Translations under genes and position numbers: made by a program
Notes under the pieces: generated by a model
Seen by the model: only the letters and a program-made list of their open reading frames with translations
What the model was told of the DNA's origin: nothing
The model's database searches: none
Assembly (NCBI RefSeq): GCF_000813845.1
Contig: NZ_JWTB01000039.1
Location: 23,048-87,047, forward strand
Direction: 5' to 3'
Length of the DNA stretch: 64,000 nt
Source of the DNA: Pseudarthrobacter phenanthrenivorans
GTDB taxonomy: Bacteria > Actinomycetota > Actinomycetes > Actinomycetales > Micrococcaceae
Shown: positions 27,326 through 36,054 of the stretch, one piece after another
How positions within the stretch are numbered: the first letter of the stretch is position 1
Layout of the letters: each line of letters begins with the position of its first letter

Positions 27326-27357
27326 GCGATAGTTAACGATATGTCGTTAACTATCGC
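27326..27357. promoter_or_regulatory. large palindromic operator, probably PadR autoregulation
   Basis: Perfect 14-bp arms GCGATAGTTAACGA and complement are separated by TATG, in the gap between PadR and the divergent penicillin-binding protein gene. Length and AT-rich centre suit a dimer-of-winged-helix operator. Confidence 0.65.
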
Positions 27358-27457
27358 GTGGTCAATGGTTTGACGTGACCAAATCCTGACCTTCGCGCAT
27401 CTGGTTCACCCTGCAGGGCGGGCGTATCCTGATCCCACCTTCGAGGACGAGGGCTGG

Positions 27458-29632
27458 ATGATGGCAAGGAAGCGGAAGCGCAGGCGCGGCTTTGGCGCGG
27501 CCCTGGGACGGATCCTGGGGTTCCTGGCAGCAAGTGCGATGTGCGGCGTGCTGGCTGCCAGCCTGGTGGTCCCGGCCGTGGCAGCTGCGGGGATGGGAGT
27601 CAGCACCTCCATCGATTTCTTCAACAGCCTGCCCGCCGAGATGACGGTGGAGCCGCCGTCGCAGGGCACGAGGGTACTGACGTCCGATGGGCAACAGATC
27701 GCCGCTTTTTATGCCGAAAACCGCGTGAAGGTGCCTTTGGACCAGATGTCGCCGTTCATCAAGGACGCCATCGTCGCCATCGAGGACAGCAGGTTCTACG
27801 ATCACGCGGGCGTGGATCCCCAGGGGATCCTGCGGGCCCTGGTGTCCAACCTGACCAAGGGCGGTGAACAGGGTGCATCCACGATCACCCAGCAATACGT
27901 GACGAACGTCCTGAACGAAGCCCAGCTCTCACAGGACAGGCCCGATGCCGTGGTCCTGAACGGACAGAAGAGCATCGGCGACAAGATCCGGGAAATGAAG
28001 CTGGCCATCAGCCTGGAGAAGAAGTACTCCAAAGACCAGATCCTTGAGGGCTACCTCAACATCGTGTTCTTCAGCAACAACGCCTATGGCATCGAAGCTG
28101 CGGCACGCTATTTCTTCAGCACCACCGCCAAAGACCTCACCCTTCCACAGGCGGCCCTGCTGGCAGGCGTGGTCAACAGCCCCACCCTGTACAACCCGGC
28201 CACCAACCCGGACAAGTCGATCGGCCGCCGGAACCAGGTCCTGGCTGAGATGCTCCGCCTCCGCAGGATCACCCAGGCCCAGCACGATGAGGCGGTGGCC
28301 ACCCCCATCCAGTTGAAGATCACGCCCCAGCAGCAAGGTTGCGCCAACGCGGCCATGGCCCCATACTTCTGCGATTACATCTCCCACCTGATCCTGAACA
28401 ATCCGGCCTACGGGCCGACGGAGACCGAACGTGAGCGGCGGCTGTACCGGGGCGGTCTCACGATTGTCACCACCTTGGACAGCAGGCTGCAGTCGGCGGC
28501 CCAGGCACAGGTGGACGGGACCGCCGGAGCCAACCCGGACAAGTGGGGAGCGTCGCTGGTCAGCATCCAGCCCGGCACCGGCAAGATTTTGGCGATGGCC
28601 CAGAACACGGTGTTCCTGCCACAGCCCGGGAAGTTCGATACCAACCTGAACTTCAATGTCGATGCCAAGGACGCACAGGGCAATGACCTGAATGGAGCCG
28701 GCGGCTTCCAGCCCGGGTCAACCATGAAGCCCCTCACGTTCGCGGAGTGGCTGAACGAGGGCAAGTCGATCACGGCCGAGGTTGACGCCTCGCGCCGGGT
28801 CTACCCGTTGGGATTCCCCTGGAAGGACAGCTGCGGGAAGGTGCTCGGTGCCTACAGCACCGCCCAGGCGAACCCTGCCCTTGGCGTCACGGATGACCTG
28901 CAGAATGCAGAAGACGGCTTCTACCGGCCCATGCCGGTCAACTACGGCCTGTACAACTCCATCAACACCGCCACGTTCGCCTCAGCATCACAGCTCGATT
29001 TCTGCGGCATCCAGAAGATGGTGGATGCGGTCGGCCTGCACAGCGGGCTCGACGGCAGTCCGGTCAACATGCACCAACTGGGCAACCTGCTGGGCGGCAC
29101 CGGCGTTGCCCCGCTCACCCTGGCGAACGCCTTTGCCACGTTCGCCACGGACGGCCGCTACTGCGCACCCATCGCCGTCGTCGACATTACCGACGCCACG
29201 GGAGCAAAACTGCCGGCCCAGGCCCCGGACTGCCACGACGCCGTCAAACCGGACGTTGCCCGCGGCGTGAACTCGGTGCTGCAGGATGTCCTGAAGAAGG
29301 GCTCCGGCGTCTACATCAAGCCAAAGGTGCAAGACGTGGCTCCCACCGCGGCCAAGACCGGTACCTCAAACACGAATGGTTCCACCTGGGTGGTTGGCTT
29401 CACCAGCGGCCTGGTGACCGCGTCCTTCTTTGGCGACGCACTCGAAGGCCAAAAACGGGCAGGACAAAATGTCACCATCAACGGCACGTTCTATCCCCGC
29501 CTGGACGGGTACATGATTGCCGGTCCGCAGTGGGCCAACTACATGCTCAAGGTGGTGCCGCTCTATCCGGCCGGACCCTTCGCGCCGCCTCCCGCCTCAA
29601 TGATCGGGCCGAACCCCAACTACAGGCCGTAG
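27458..29632 (+). CDS. class A penicillin-binding protein (transglycosylase/transpeptidase)
   Basis: A 724-residue bifunctional peptidoglycan synthase. A single N-terminal membrane anchor is at about 17-40. The GT51 domain carries E109 in AIEDSRFYDH and GASTITQQYVTN. The transpeptidase domain has the S421 nucleophile (STMK), SIN at 501-503 and KTG at 633-635. It acts on the outer face of the membrane, polymerising and cross-linking lipid II. There is no PASTA domain. It is divergent from PadR, and its last 86 bp overlap the tail of the broken HNH gene. Confidence 0.92.
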   Translation: MMARKRKRRRGFGAALGRILGFLAASAMCGVLAASLVVPAVAAAGMGVSTSIDFFNSLPAEMTVEPPSQGTRVLTSDGQQIAAFYAENRVKVPLDQMSPFIKDAIVAIEDSRFYDHAGVDPQGILRALVSNLTKGGEQGASTITQQYVTNVLNEAQLSQDRPDAVVLNGQKSIGDKIREMKLAISLEKKYSKDQILEGYLNIVFFSNNAYGIEAAARYFFSTTAKDLTLPQAALLAGVVNSPTLYNPATNPDKSIGRRNQVLAEMLRLRRITQAQHDEAVATPIQLKITPQQQGCANAAMAPYFCDYISHLILNNPAYGPTETERERRLYRGGLTIVTTLDSRLQSAAQAQVDGTAGANPDKWGASLVSIQPGTGKILAMAQNTVFLPQPGKFDTNLNFNVDAKDAQGNDLNGAGGFQPGSTMKPLTFAEWLNEGKSITAEVDASRRVYPLGFPWKDSCGKVLGAYSTAQANPALGVTDDLQNAEDGFYRPMPVNYGLYNSINTATFASASQLDFCGIQKMVDAVGLHSGLDGSPVNMHQLGNLLGGTGVAPLTLANAFATFATDGRYCAPIAVVDITDATGAKLPAQAPDCHDAVKPDVARGVNSVLQDVLKKGSGVYIKPKVQDVAPTAAKTGTSNTNGSTWVVGFTSGLVTASFFGDALEGQKRAGQNVTINGTFYPRLDGYMIAGPQWANYMLKVVPLYPAGPFAPPPASMIGPNPNYRP

Positions 29633-31128
29633 CCACGACTGGACCCGCGGTCACAGCTGGAGCCGTGATCGCCGAAGCCTCGGCCGCTGAAGCGCGAACC
29701 GATGCCTTGGCAGCCGGGTGCGCATCCTCTACCGAATTTCCGGGTTCACCCGCGCCTTGGACGGCGTGCCGGGAAGGTCGCCCAGGCGACATGCGCACCG
29801 CCGTTGCCGGCAGTGGTGGTGCGGTGGAGTGGTAGGTGTGGCCGGTTGGTGTGGTGGTCGCAACCGTGTGGGCCGGGCCGGGGATGGGTGTGGCGTTCCA
29901 GCCGGGTGCTTCTTTGGCGTGGTTGCAGGCTTCGCAGAGACCCTGCCCGTTGGCGGCGGTGGTGGGTCCGCCGTTGTGCCAAGCGGTGATGTGGTCGTGG
30001 TGCCGGACCCGAGCGTCGCAGTACGGGGTCCGGCAGGTATCGTCCCGGACCTGGAGGAAGCGTTTCAGGTTGGGCGGGAAGAGCCGGGCTGTGGAATCCA
30101 TCGCCACCAGCTCCCCGGCGCCGGGGGCGGTGTAGAGGCCCCGGACCCACAGGCTCAGGTCGTGGCTCGCTGCATGACTGAGGGCCAGGTTCCGGGCGGT
30201 GGCTGCCGGGATGGTGCCGTAGCCGGGGAGCCTGGCGGGTTCGCCGTCGGCCTGCAGGAGGGCGCGGTCGGTCATGACGAGCTGGATCTCCACCCCGGTC
30301 ACGCCGCCGGGGATGCCCGTGGCCCGTTCGACGAGGGTGTCGGCCGGGGATGACCTGCCCCCGCGACCTGTCATCCCCGGCCGACCGGGCCGTGTCGGCC
30401 TCCCGGGACAACGCGGCGTAGGCGGCGACACCCTGCGCAACGGGGAGCAGCGCGGTCAGGTAAGTCATGGTGTCCGGGGCCGGACGCAGGCTCACGGTCC
30501 GCTCCGTAACGGCCCGTGCGGCCCGTTTCGCGACCGAGGCAGGATCCCGCCGGTACGCGGCGGCACGGACCGCGGCGATGATGGCCTTGTCTCCCAAGCC
30601 GTCCAGCGCCCCGGTGTCGGCGGCGAGTTCCTCATCCACCCCGGCCCGGTCCCCGGGCGACAGGCAGATGGTGTCCTTCACGATCAGCGTCACCCGCCAC
30701 TCGTTCAATGCCCCGGCCCGGAACGCGGCGAAGGTGCGCGGCATCCCCGTCAAAGCCCTGGCCAGTCCCAGCAGCCGGGAGCCACGGTTCGGAGACTCCC
30801 GCCGCGCCAACGCGATCTGCGCTGCGACGCCGGCTCCCTGCTCCTCCACAGGCACCCCGGCCTCGGCCTGCTCCCGCCGCTGCGACAGATCAAAAGCCAC
30901 GCTCGCCTCAGCCTGCCGGGCACCGGCCACGCACTTCAGGTCCTCCAACCCCCGGATCTGATCGATCTTCCCGGCATCATCGCCGGCCACAGGAACACGA
31001 GCCAAAAGCTCAACGACATCACCAACGGAAGGTACAGCGGCCGGCGGGAATGGAGCGCCATCAACCGCGGAGGGCCCGGCACACCGCACCGCCCCCAGCC
31101 CTGCAATCCTCCCCAAAACCGCTTCCAT
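29547..31128 (-). pseudogene. frameshifted DUF222/HNH endonuclease
   Basis: A DUF222-HNH protein split across two frames. From 31128 the N-terminal DUF222 part reads cleanly (MEAVLGRIAGLGAV ... AALSREADTARSAGDD) to about 30360; the rest continues in another frame (ADTLVERATGIPGG ... RFLQVRDDTCRTPYCDARVRHHDHI) with an intact HNH core (C-x4-HHDHITAWHNGG...CEACNHAKE). The change of frame falls inside a perfect inverted repeat at 30342-30382 (13-bp arms, 15-base loop). The C-terminal tail overlaps the end of the penicillin-binding protein gene. Such HNH genes are multicopy in this group and of unknown role. Confidence 0.75.
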
Positions 31129-31238
31129 CACCAAAGTCTTCCACCAGGCACCGACAACCCCAGCCACCCAAAACCCCTATGTGGAAAACGTGAAACGCCA
31201 ACCACCGTCATCCCTTCCCTGTCCTGCCGCTGCAGCCC

Positions 31239-31447
31239 TCCGGCGAAACAGAAATTGGCTGGCACTTCCACCCCGCCAACTGGGGAAACGGCTACGCCAC
31301 CGAGGCAGCCCAAACCGTCCTCACTACGCATTTGAACGTCGCCTGCCCAGGGTAGTGGCGGTGACCACCCCGGCCAACACGGCCTCGCAGCGGGTCTGCA
31401 GCAGGATCGGACTGGCGCTCTTCGATGCGGCGGATCCTTCCGCCTAG
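31239..31447 (+). pseudogene. remnant of a GNAT acetyltransferase
   Basis: Only the C-terminal half of a GNAT N-acetyltransferase remains, in two frames. GETEIGWHFHPANWGNGYATEAA (acetyl-CoA loop region) reads in one frame to about 31325, then HYAFER, RVVAVTTPANTASQRVCSRIGL in another. The N-terminal half is missing. It sits between the broken HNH gene and DUF1992, forming a small zone of gene decay. Confidence 0.65.
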
Positions 31448-32046
31448 CCCGTCCCCTTCCACAACCGCTTCCACCAGGACCGCTCCGGCTCCGGTTCGGG
31501 TGGAGCCTCGTCAACCCGGGCGGCGCGTCGCATGCGCCAGCGTTCCACCTCGTCCTCCACATCGCGGGTCTTGGTGATCACCGGCGGCCCACCCTGGAGT
31601 TGGCGGCGGGCGTCGACCACCCGCCGGTTGAAATCCTGCAGGATGTCCCGCACCTGCTGCTCGGTGTACTGGGCATCCAGCCTGGCGTCGAGTTCCGCGT
31701 CCTCAGTGCGGAGCAGGATGGCCGCCGGGCCCAGGCCGCTGATGTTCTCCCGCTGGATCAGCCCCTTCACCCACCAGTCGGGATCGTACGATTCGCCCAG
31801 GCCCGGGATTGGCTTGCCCGCGTACTTGAGGTTGTCGAACTTTCCCTGCGCCATGGCGTCGCGGACCAGGTATTCCGCGCGGGCGGCATCGCTGACTTTC
31901 TTGCGCTTCTCCCGCTCCTGCGCGTCGAGGGCGTCGAGCGCCGCTTCCTCCTCGGCGCTGATGCCGGCACCGCGGTATGAACGGACCTCCGCTGCCCGCT
32001 CCAGGCGCTTCCGGAAGTCCCCTGCCCCGCCGCTCACGACTGCCAC
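31444..32046 (-). CDS. DUF1992 (DnaJ-homologue subfamily C member 28-like) protein
   Basis: A 200-residue cytoplasmic protein. The DUF1992 core AMAQGKFDNLKYAGKPIP followed by DPDWWVKGLIQRENI is at about 65-105, then a long charged helix ending in DEVERWRMRR. The family is widespread but without known function; eukaryotic relatives carry a J domain that is absent here. The stop is four bases from the end of the acetyltransferase remnant on the other strand. Confidence 0.8.
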   Translation of the reverse strand: MAVVSGGAGDFRKRLERAAEVRSYRGAGISAEEEAALDALDAQEREKRKKVSDAARAEYLVRDAMAQGKFDNLKYAGKPIPGLGESYDPDWWVKGLIQRENISGLGPAAILLRTEDAELDARLDAQYTEQQVRDILQDFNRRVVDARRQLQGGPPVITKTRDVEDEVERWRMRRAARVDEAPPEPEPERSWWKRLWKGTG

Positions 32047-32116
32047 CGCCTTCCCTTGGCATCATCCACCTACCAGTATTCAGCGGCGGCTCCGGAGGTT
32101 CAACGCCTCGAAAGCC

Positions 32117-32144
32117 GACGACGGCGGGACGTCCCGCCGTCGTC
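32117..32144. terminator. perfect palindromic terminator
   Basis: A perfect 28-bp palindrome (arm GACGACGGCGGGAC) between the ArsR-SRPBCC pair and DUF1992, both on the minus strand. It belongs to the CGACGGCGG hairpin family seen elsewhere in the window. Confidence 0.7.
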
Positions 32145-32188
32145 AGCCCACCCTGGCGAGGGAAAAGGTCGGTGGCGGCAGCGTGCAG

Positions 32189-32686
32189 TCAGGCGTTGGC
32201 GTGCTCGGCGAGGATGCCGTCGATCTGCCCGACTGCCTGCTTCAGGCCCTCCTCCATGCCCATGGCCATCACCTGCTCCATCTGCTCTTCCGAATCGAAA
32301 GCGGAAAGGATGGTCATGCGTGTCCGCTCCCCCGCGGGTTCCAGGGTGACGGTGGCGTGCGCCGTGCCCAGGTCACCCGTGGGGTGGCCGTCGCTGTCGG
32401 CAAACCCATCATCGAACTGCAGCCGGTGCGGGGGCTCGATTGCCGTGAACTCCCACCAGCCGTGGGCCTTCTCCCCGCCAGGGCCGGTCATGTAGTAACT
32501 CGCCCGTCCGCCCGGAACAAAGTCGACCTTGTGGAACGTTGCGGGCCAGCCGGGAGGGCCCCACCAGCGCTCCAGCTGCCGCGGGTCCTCCCACAGCTGC
32601 CAGACACGTTCGACGCCGGCGTTGAACTCGGCGACCAGGGTAAGGGTCAGTGCCTCCGGATTCTTGTCCGTACTGATGACTGCCAT
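32189..32686 (-). CDS. SRPBCC domain protein (AHSA1-like)
   Basis: A 165-residue START-like fold protein. VAEFNAGVERVWQLWEDPRQLERWWGP at 17-43 is the AHSA1 signature, followed by the usual beta strands (WEFTAIEPPHRLQF) and the C-terminal helix. It binds a hydrophobic ligand or has a chaperone-type role; nothing more specific can be said. It is 12 bp behind an ArsR regulator on the same strand, a frequent actinobacterial pair. Confidence 0.87.
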   Translation of the reverse strand: MAVISTDKNPEALTLTLVAEFNAGVERVWQLWEDPRQLERWWGPPGWPATFHKVDFVPGGRASYYMTGPGGEKAHGWWEFTAIEPPHRLQFDDGFADSDGHPTGDLGTAHATVTLEPAGERTRMTILSAFDSEEQMEQVMAMGMEEGLKQAVGQIDGILAEHANA

Positions 32687-32698
32687 GGCGGTGCCTTC

Positions 32699-33031
32699 CT
32701 AACCTTCATCGAGGATTTCTGCCATCCTGGCGGCCCGCTGCCGCCAGATGTGCTCATAGTCGTCGAGCAGCCGCCGGGCCTTTTGCAGTCCATCGTGATT
32801 GCCCCGCACGATCTGCTCCCTTCCGCGCCTTTCCTTGGTGACCAATGACGCGCGCTCCAACACCGCCACATGCTTTTGGACGGCGGCGAAGCTCATGGCG
32901 TAGAGGGCGGCCAGGCCTGAAACGGAGTACTCACCAACGGTTACCCGGCGGACGATGTCCCGCCTGGTGGTATCGGCGAACGCCTGGAAGAGGCGGTCCA
33001 ATTCGGCCTCGCTCAGTTTTTCTACAACCAT
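32699..33031 (-). CDS. ArsR-family regulator paired with SRPBCC protein
   Basis: A 110-residue winged-helix repressor. LFQAFADTTRRDIVRRV starts the fold near residue 14, and GLAALYAMSFAAVQKHVAVLERASLV holds the recognition helix. It lacks the Cys/His pattern of metal sensors, so it fits the group of ArsR proteins linked to AHSA1-type partners. Probable self-regulated operon with the SRPBCC gene 12 bp downstream. Confidence 0.86.
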   Translation of the reverse strand: MVVEKLSEAELDRLFQAFADTTRRDIVRRVTVGEYSVSGLAALYAMSFAAVQKHVAVLERASLVTKERRGREQIVRGNHDGLQKARRLLDDYEHIWRQRAARMAEILDEG

Positions 33032-33121
33032 TTGGTTGTACGTTAGTCCTGCCGTGGGCAGGGGTCAAGGTATTTTTTGTCGTTCGCCCATACCCGGCTA
33101 CGGGCCGGTATCTTGAAGCGC

Positions 33122-33850
33122 ATGAGCATGTTCCTTGCCGGGTCAGGCCCGGATCCTGCAGCCTTCCCGCACGTCTTTGACCGGTTCGCCGAGGACGTCC
33201 GCAAGCATTCTGGAGCGGACCGGATGGCCCGCATCGCCGTTGCCGTCCACCAGCGCGACGGCGACCCGCGGGACCTCGTTCCCGCGTACGCGGAACCGCT
33301 GCATGCCAGGATCAAGTGCGGCATTGTGGTTGTCCCGTTGCTCGACGGCAGGCCCGCGGACCCCGCCGCGTTCGACGGCGTGGATGCCGTGGTGGTGGGC
33401 GGCGGCCTTACGCCTGCCTACTGGGAAGGGCTCCGGCCGGCAGCGTCCGCGATTTCCGGACTGGTTGGCGGTGGAGCGCCCTATCTGGGGTTCTCCGCGG
33501 GAGCCATGCTGGCCCCGCACAGCGCGCTGGTCGGCGGATACCGGATTGACGGTGTGGATGTGTGCGGCGAGGAGTGTTCCGAAGGCCTGGACAGCGTGGA
33601 TGTCCGCGACGGGTTGGGATTGGTGCCGTTCGCGGTGGATGTGCACGCCGCCCAGGCAGGAACGCTCAGCCGGGCCGTGGGCGCCGTAACGGCAGGTTTG
33701 GTGGAGTGGGCCGTAGCCATCGACGAAGACACCGCGGTGGTGTTCGGTCGGCCCGGCGATAAGGACTACGGGGTGATCGGCACCGGCAACTGCTGGGACA
33801 TCCGCCGTACCAGAGGCGGCGCCGTGGTGTCCGTGCGGCCGCCGGACTGA
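33122..33850 (+). CDS. peptidase S51-like / type 1 glutamine amidotransferase-like protein
   Basis: A 242-residue protein related to S51 peptidases (cyanophycinase/dipeptidase E group). The nucleophile elbow GFSAGAML lies near residue 129, preceded by DAVVVGGGLTPAYW, and DVHAAQAGTL near 176 supplies a His. These enzymes hydrolyse Asp-containing peptides or related amide bonds. The ATG at MSMFLAG matches the start of the fold. It is divergent from the ArsR gene. Confidence 0.78.
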   Translation: MSMFLAGSGPDPAAFPHVFDRFAEDVRKHSGADRMARIAVAVHQRDGDPRDLVPAYAEPLHARIKCGIVVVPLLDGRPADPAAFDGVDAVVVGGGLTPAYWEGLRPAASAISGLVGGGAPYLGFSAGAMLAPHSALVGGYRIDGVDVCGEECSEGLDSVDVRDGLGLVPFAVDVHAAQAGTLSRAVGAVTAGLVEWAVAIDEDTAVVFGRPGDKDYGVIGTGNCWDIRRTRGGAVVSVRPPD

Positions 33851-33865
33851 AACAGCCCCCGCTGC

Positions 33866-34600
33866 CTAAGAGTCGAAATGGGTGCTGACCGGGCTGCCTG
33901 ACAACTGCTCGATCAGTTCCCTGGCGACGTCCCGGAGTTTGCGGTTGCGGTTGCTGGAAACCCGGGTCAGGATCTCCATCGCTTCCTCCTGGGAGCACCG
34001 GTTCTGGGCCATGATCACGCCGCAGGCGAGGTTGATGGCTGTCCGGCTTTCAAGGGCGGCTTCGAGGTCTTCGGCACGATTCTGGGCTGTGTCGATCCGC
34101 ACGGACAGGTGCAGGGTGTTATGCGCGGCGGCAGCGAAACCCACCGCCTTGTCATAGACATCCGGGGTGAAGGCGCGGGGCTTGGTGGCAAAGAAGTTCA
34201 GGGCGGCGCTTGCCTCTGGGGCGATTTCCAGCGGCACGCCCAGGGTGCTGTGCACGTTGAGCTCGGCGAGCTTCTGGTTGTACGTCTTCCACCGCGGATC
34301 CGTTGAGACGTCGTCGATCACCATCGGGGTCATCTCGCGGAGGGCACGGATGCAGGGACCGTCACCCAGGGCCTGCTCCACCTGGTCGAGCGTGACCGCG
34401 CGGGCACTGCTGCCGGCCGCCGTGGCGGGACGCCGGCGCAGCTTCAGGGTGACGGCGCATTCGATGTCGTCACCGGCCGCCTCTGATACCGAGGCGGCTG
34501 CGAGGCCGGAAAGGCCGGACAGGAATTCCACCACGTTTTCGGCCCCTACGAGGATCTCCTGCAGGTGCTGAACGGACTCGTTATCGGCAGAGCTGGGCAT
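33866..34600 (-). CDS. GAF-ANTAR transcription antiterminator (second copy)
   Basis: A 244-residue protein with a GAF domain at about 20-165 and an ANTAR domain at 175-235 (ESRTAINLACGVIMAQNRCSQEEAMEILTRVSSNRNRKL). It is clearly paralogous to the protein at 14778-15521 in the ANTAR part, including the shared ESRT and IIMAQNRCSQ-type core, while the GAF halves differ. Predicted to bind hairpin pairs in target mRNA leaders when its sensory domain is occupied. It is the last gene before a 395-bp intergenic stretch. Confidence 0.85.
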   Translation of the reverse strand: MPSSADNESVQHLQEILVGAENVVEFLSGLSGLAAASVSEAAGDDIECAVTLKLRRRPATAAGSSARAVTLDQVEQALGDGPCIRALREMTPMVIDDVSTDPRWKTYNQKLAELNVHSTLGVPLEIAPEASAALNFFATKPRAFTPDVYDKAVGFAAAAHNTLHLSVRIDTAQNRAEDLEAALESRTAINLACGVIMAQNRCSQEEAMEILTRVSSNRNRKLRDVARELIEQLSGSPVSTHFDS

Positions 34601-34995
34601 GGGTTTATCTTACTGACGGGGTGCAGCTCCTGGCGTGCCGTTGCCTTTGGCGCCTCCGCCCGCTGGCTCCCGGCGCAGTCATTGCCTCTATCTCGGGCGA
34701 AACAACCATCTCCACGTACTTCGACGAATAGGCCCGCCGGCAGGACGTGATGAGTCTCACGCGCAAATCACTGCTATCCGGTTGAGCCTCCATCGCCGGT
34801 ATGGGCACCATGGAAAGGATGAATGCGGAGCGCCGCGTGCGGTTGCTCACATTCCGCTCCAAAAGGTTGCCATTGATCCGGCAGCCATGCACGATTGAAA
34901 TACGGGAACGCGCTTTCCCACCCTTTTGCCCTCAGAGCCGAGGGCGCGGTCCGGCCGGGTCCGGACCGTTCAACGCAAGAAATGGAAGTTGAATA
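34601..34995. other. intergenic region without recognised gene
   Basis: 395 bp between the minus-strand GAF-ANTAR gene and the small plus-strand protein. Short open frames exist (for example 34801-34992 +) but have no family resemblance or convincing ribosome sites. A 7-bp stem GGTCCGG/CCGGACC lies near 34950-34969. Promoters for both neighbours must be here. Confidence 0.5.
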
Positions 34996-35190
34996 ATGAC
35001 GTTCGATGCCACCAATTCCGTCAGCTTGAAGATCTGGGACCGGGCCTCCCTCCACGAGACCCTTGATTCCGCCATCACCGATCTTTCCGCCCGCCACAAC
35101 ACCACCACCTGCCGTGTTGCCGTCACCTGCAGCGGACCCAACACCTTCACCCTGAGCGTGCGCGGGGAAGAGCCGGCACTGGCCCTCTAA
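34996..35190 (+). CDS. small hypothetical protein
   Basis: A 64-residue protein I do not recognise, with no membrane segment. It starts MTFDATNSVSLKIWDRASLHETLDSAI and contains two Cys (TTTCRVAVTC). GGAAG lies 8 bases upstream of the ATG, and a strong terminator with T-tract lies 16 bp after its stop, which supports it as a real single-gene transcript. Confidence 0.6.
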   Translation: MTFDATNSVSLKIWDRASLHETLDSAITDLSARHNTTTCRVAVTCSGPNTFTLSVRGEEPALAL

Positions 35191-35206
35191 GGAACCAGGC
35201 ACCAAG

Positions 35207-35252
35207 GGCGCGTACGACGGCGGGTCCCACCCGCCGTCGTACGCGCCTTTTT
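35207..35252 (+). terminator. strong intrinsic terminator
   Basis: Perfect 19-bp arms (start GGCGCGTACGACGGCGGGT), a 3-base loop and five T. It contains the CGACGGCGGG core shared with other hairpins here and insulates the Asp23 operon from upstream transcription. Confidence 0.88.
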
Positions 35253-35386
35253 GCTGTCCGGATACAGGAGTGACGGCAATCACATTAATTCCTGCGTGAG
35301 GTTCTCCCCCGTATTTGCGTCTTTATCTGTGAGGGCGCACGAAGCGCCCCCCCCAACCCTAAGCCCACAGAAAGAGGAGCGACGGA

Positions 35387-35866
35387 ATGACGACGCAGAC
35401 GCAAACCCCCGCAACGGTTCAGCAGAAGAAGGCCGCTGCCGCCCCCGCCCACGAACTCTCCGGCAGGGACGGCCAGGACGGCCGCGGGCGCACCACTGTC
35501 GCCGACGGCGTCGTGGCCAAGATCGCCGGCATCGCCATCCAGGAGATCGAAGGGGTCCACGCCCTGGGCGGCGGCGCAGCCCGTGCCCTGGGCACCCTCC
35601 GCGAAAAAGTAGGCCAGAAGGACCTCACCCAGGGGGGGAGCGTTGAGGTGGGGCAGACCCAGGTGGCCGTGGACGTAACCCTGGTAGTGGAGTACCCGCA
35701 CCCGCTCCAGCAGGTGGCGGACAACGCCCGCGACGCCGTTTACACGGCCGTGGAGGACCTGGTGGGCATGGAGGTCACCGAGGTGAACATCACCATCACG
35801 GACATCCATGTCCCCTCCGACGGCGAGGACGCTGATGATGCCGCCCACGAACCGAGAGTTGCATGA
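35387..35866 (+). CDS. Asp23/Gls24 envelope stress protein
   Basis: A 159-residue cytoplasmic protein of the Asp23/Gls24 family. After a 35-residue Ala/Gln-rich leader the domain begins TTVADGVVAKIAGIAIQEIEGVHAL and ends TEVNITITDIHVP. Staphylococcal Asp23 forms membrane-associated filaments anchored by AmaP and responds to cell-envelope stress. It is the first gene of a run of nine plus-strand genes with mostly overlapping ends; AGAGGAGC precedes the ATG. Confidence 0.9.
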   Translation: MTTQTQTPATVQQKKAAAAPAHELSGRDGQDGRGRTTVADGVVAKIAGIAIQEIEGVHALGGGAARALGTLREKVGQKDLTQGGSVEVGQTQVAVDVTLVVEYPHPLQQVADNARDAVYTAVEDLVGMEVTEVNITITDIHVPSDGEDADDAAHEPRVA

Positions 35867-36054
35867 GCCCCGTGACAGCGGGCACCGCCGCCGGGGCCGT
35901 CCTGGCGCTCGCAGCCCTGTGGTTCGGCTTTTGGGGCTTCCTGCTGACGGCGCTGTTCATGGGAACCGGCGCCGTCCTCGGCAGGGCAGCCGAAGGCCGC
36001 CTGGATCTGGCCGCGGTCCTGGACGCCCTGCGCGGCCGCCGCTCGTCAGCATGA
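35863..36054 (+). CDS. DUF2273 small membrane protein
   Basis: A 63-residue protein with two membrane helices around a short turn (AGAVLALAALWFGFWGFLLTALFMGTGAVLG) and a charged C-terminus. DUF2273 proteins accompany Asp23 and AmaP in Gram-positive bacteria. Its ATG overlaps the Asp23 stop by four bases and its TGA overlaps the next ATG. Confidence 0.82.
   Translation: MSPVTAGTAAGAVLALAALWFGFWGFLLTALFMGTGAVLGRAAEGRLDLAAVLDALRGRRSSA

Noticed and set aside
30342..30382. Programmed ribosomal frameshift in the HNH gene
   Set aside because: There is no slippery heptamer at the frame change, and the net gain of four bases is better explained by mutation at the hairpin.
34801..34992. 63-residue frame in the 395-bp gap before the small protein at 34996
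   Set aside because: No ribosome site, no recognisable similarity, and an Arg/Pro-rich tail suggesting chance.
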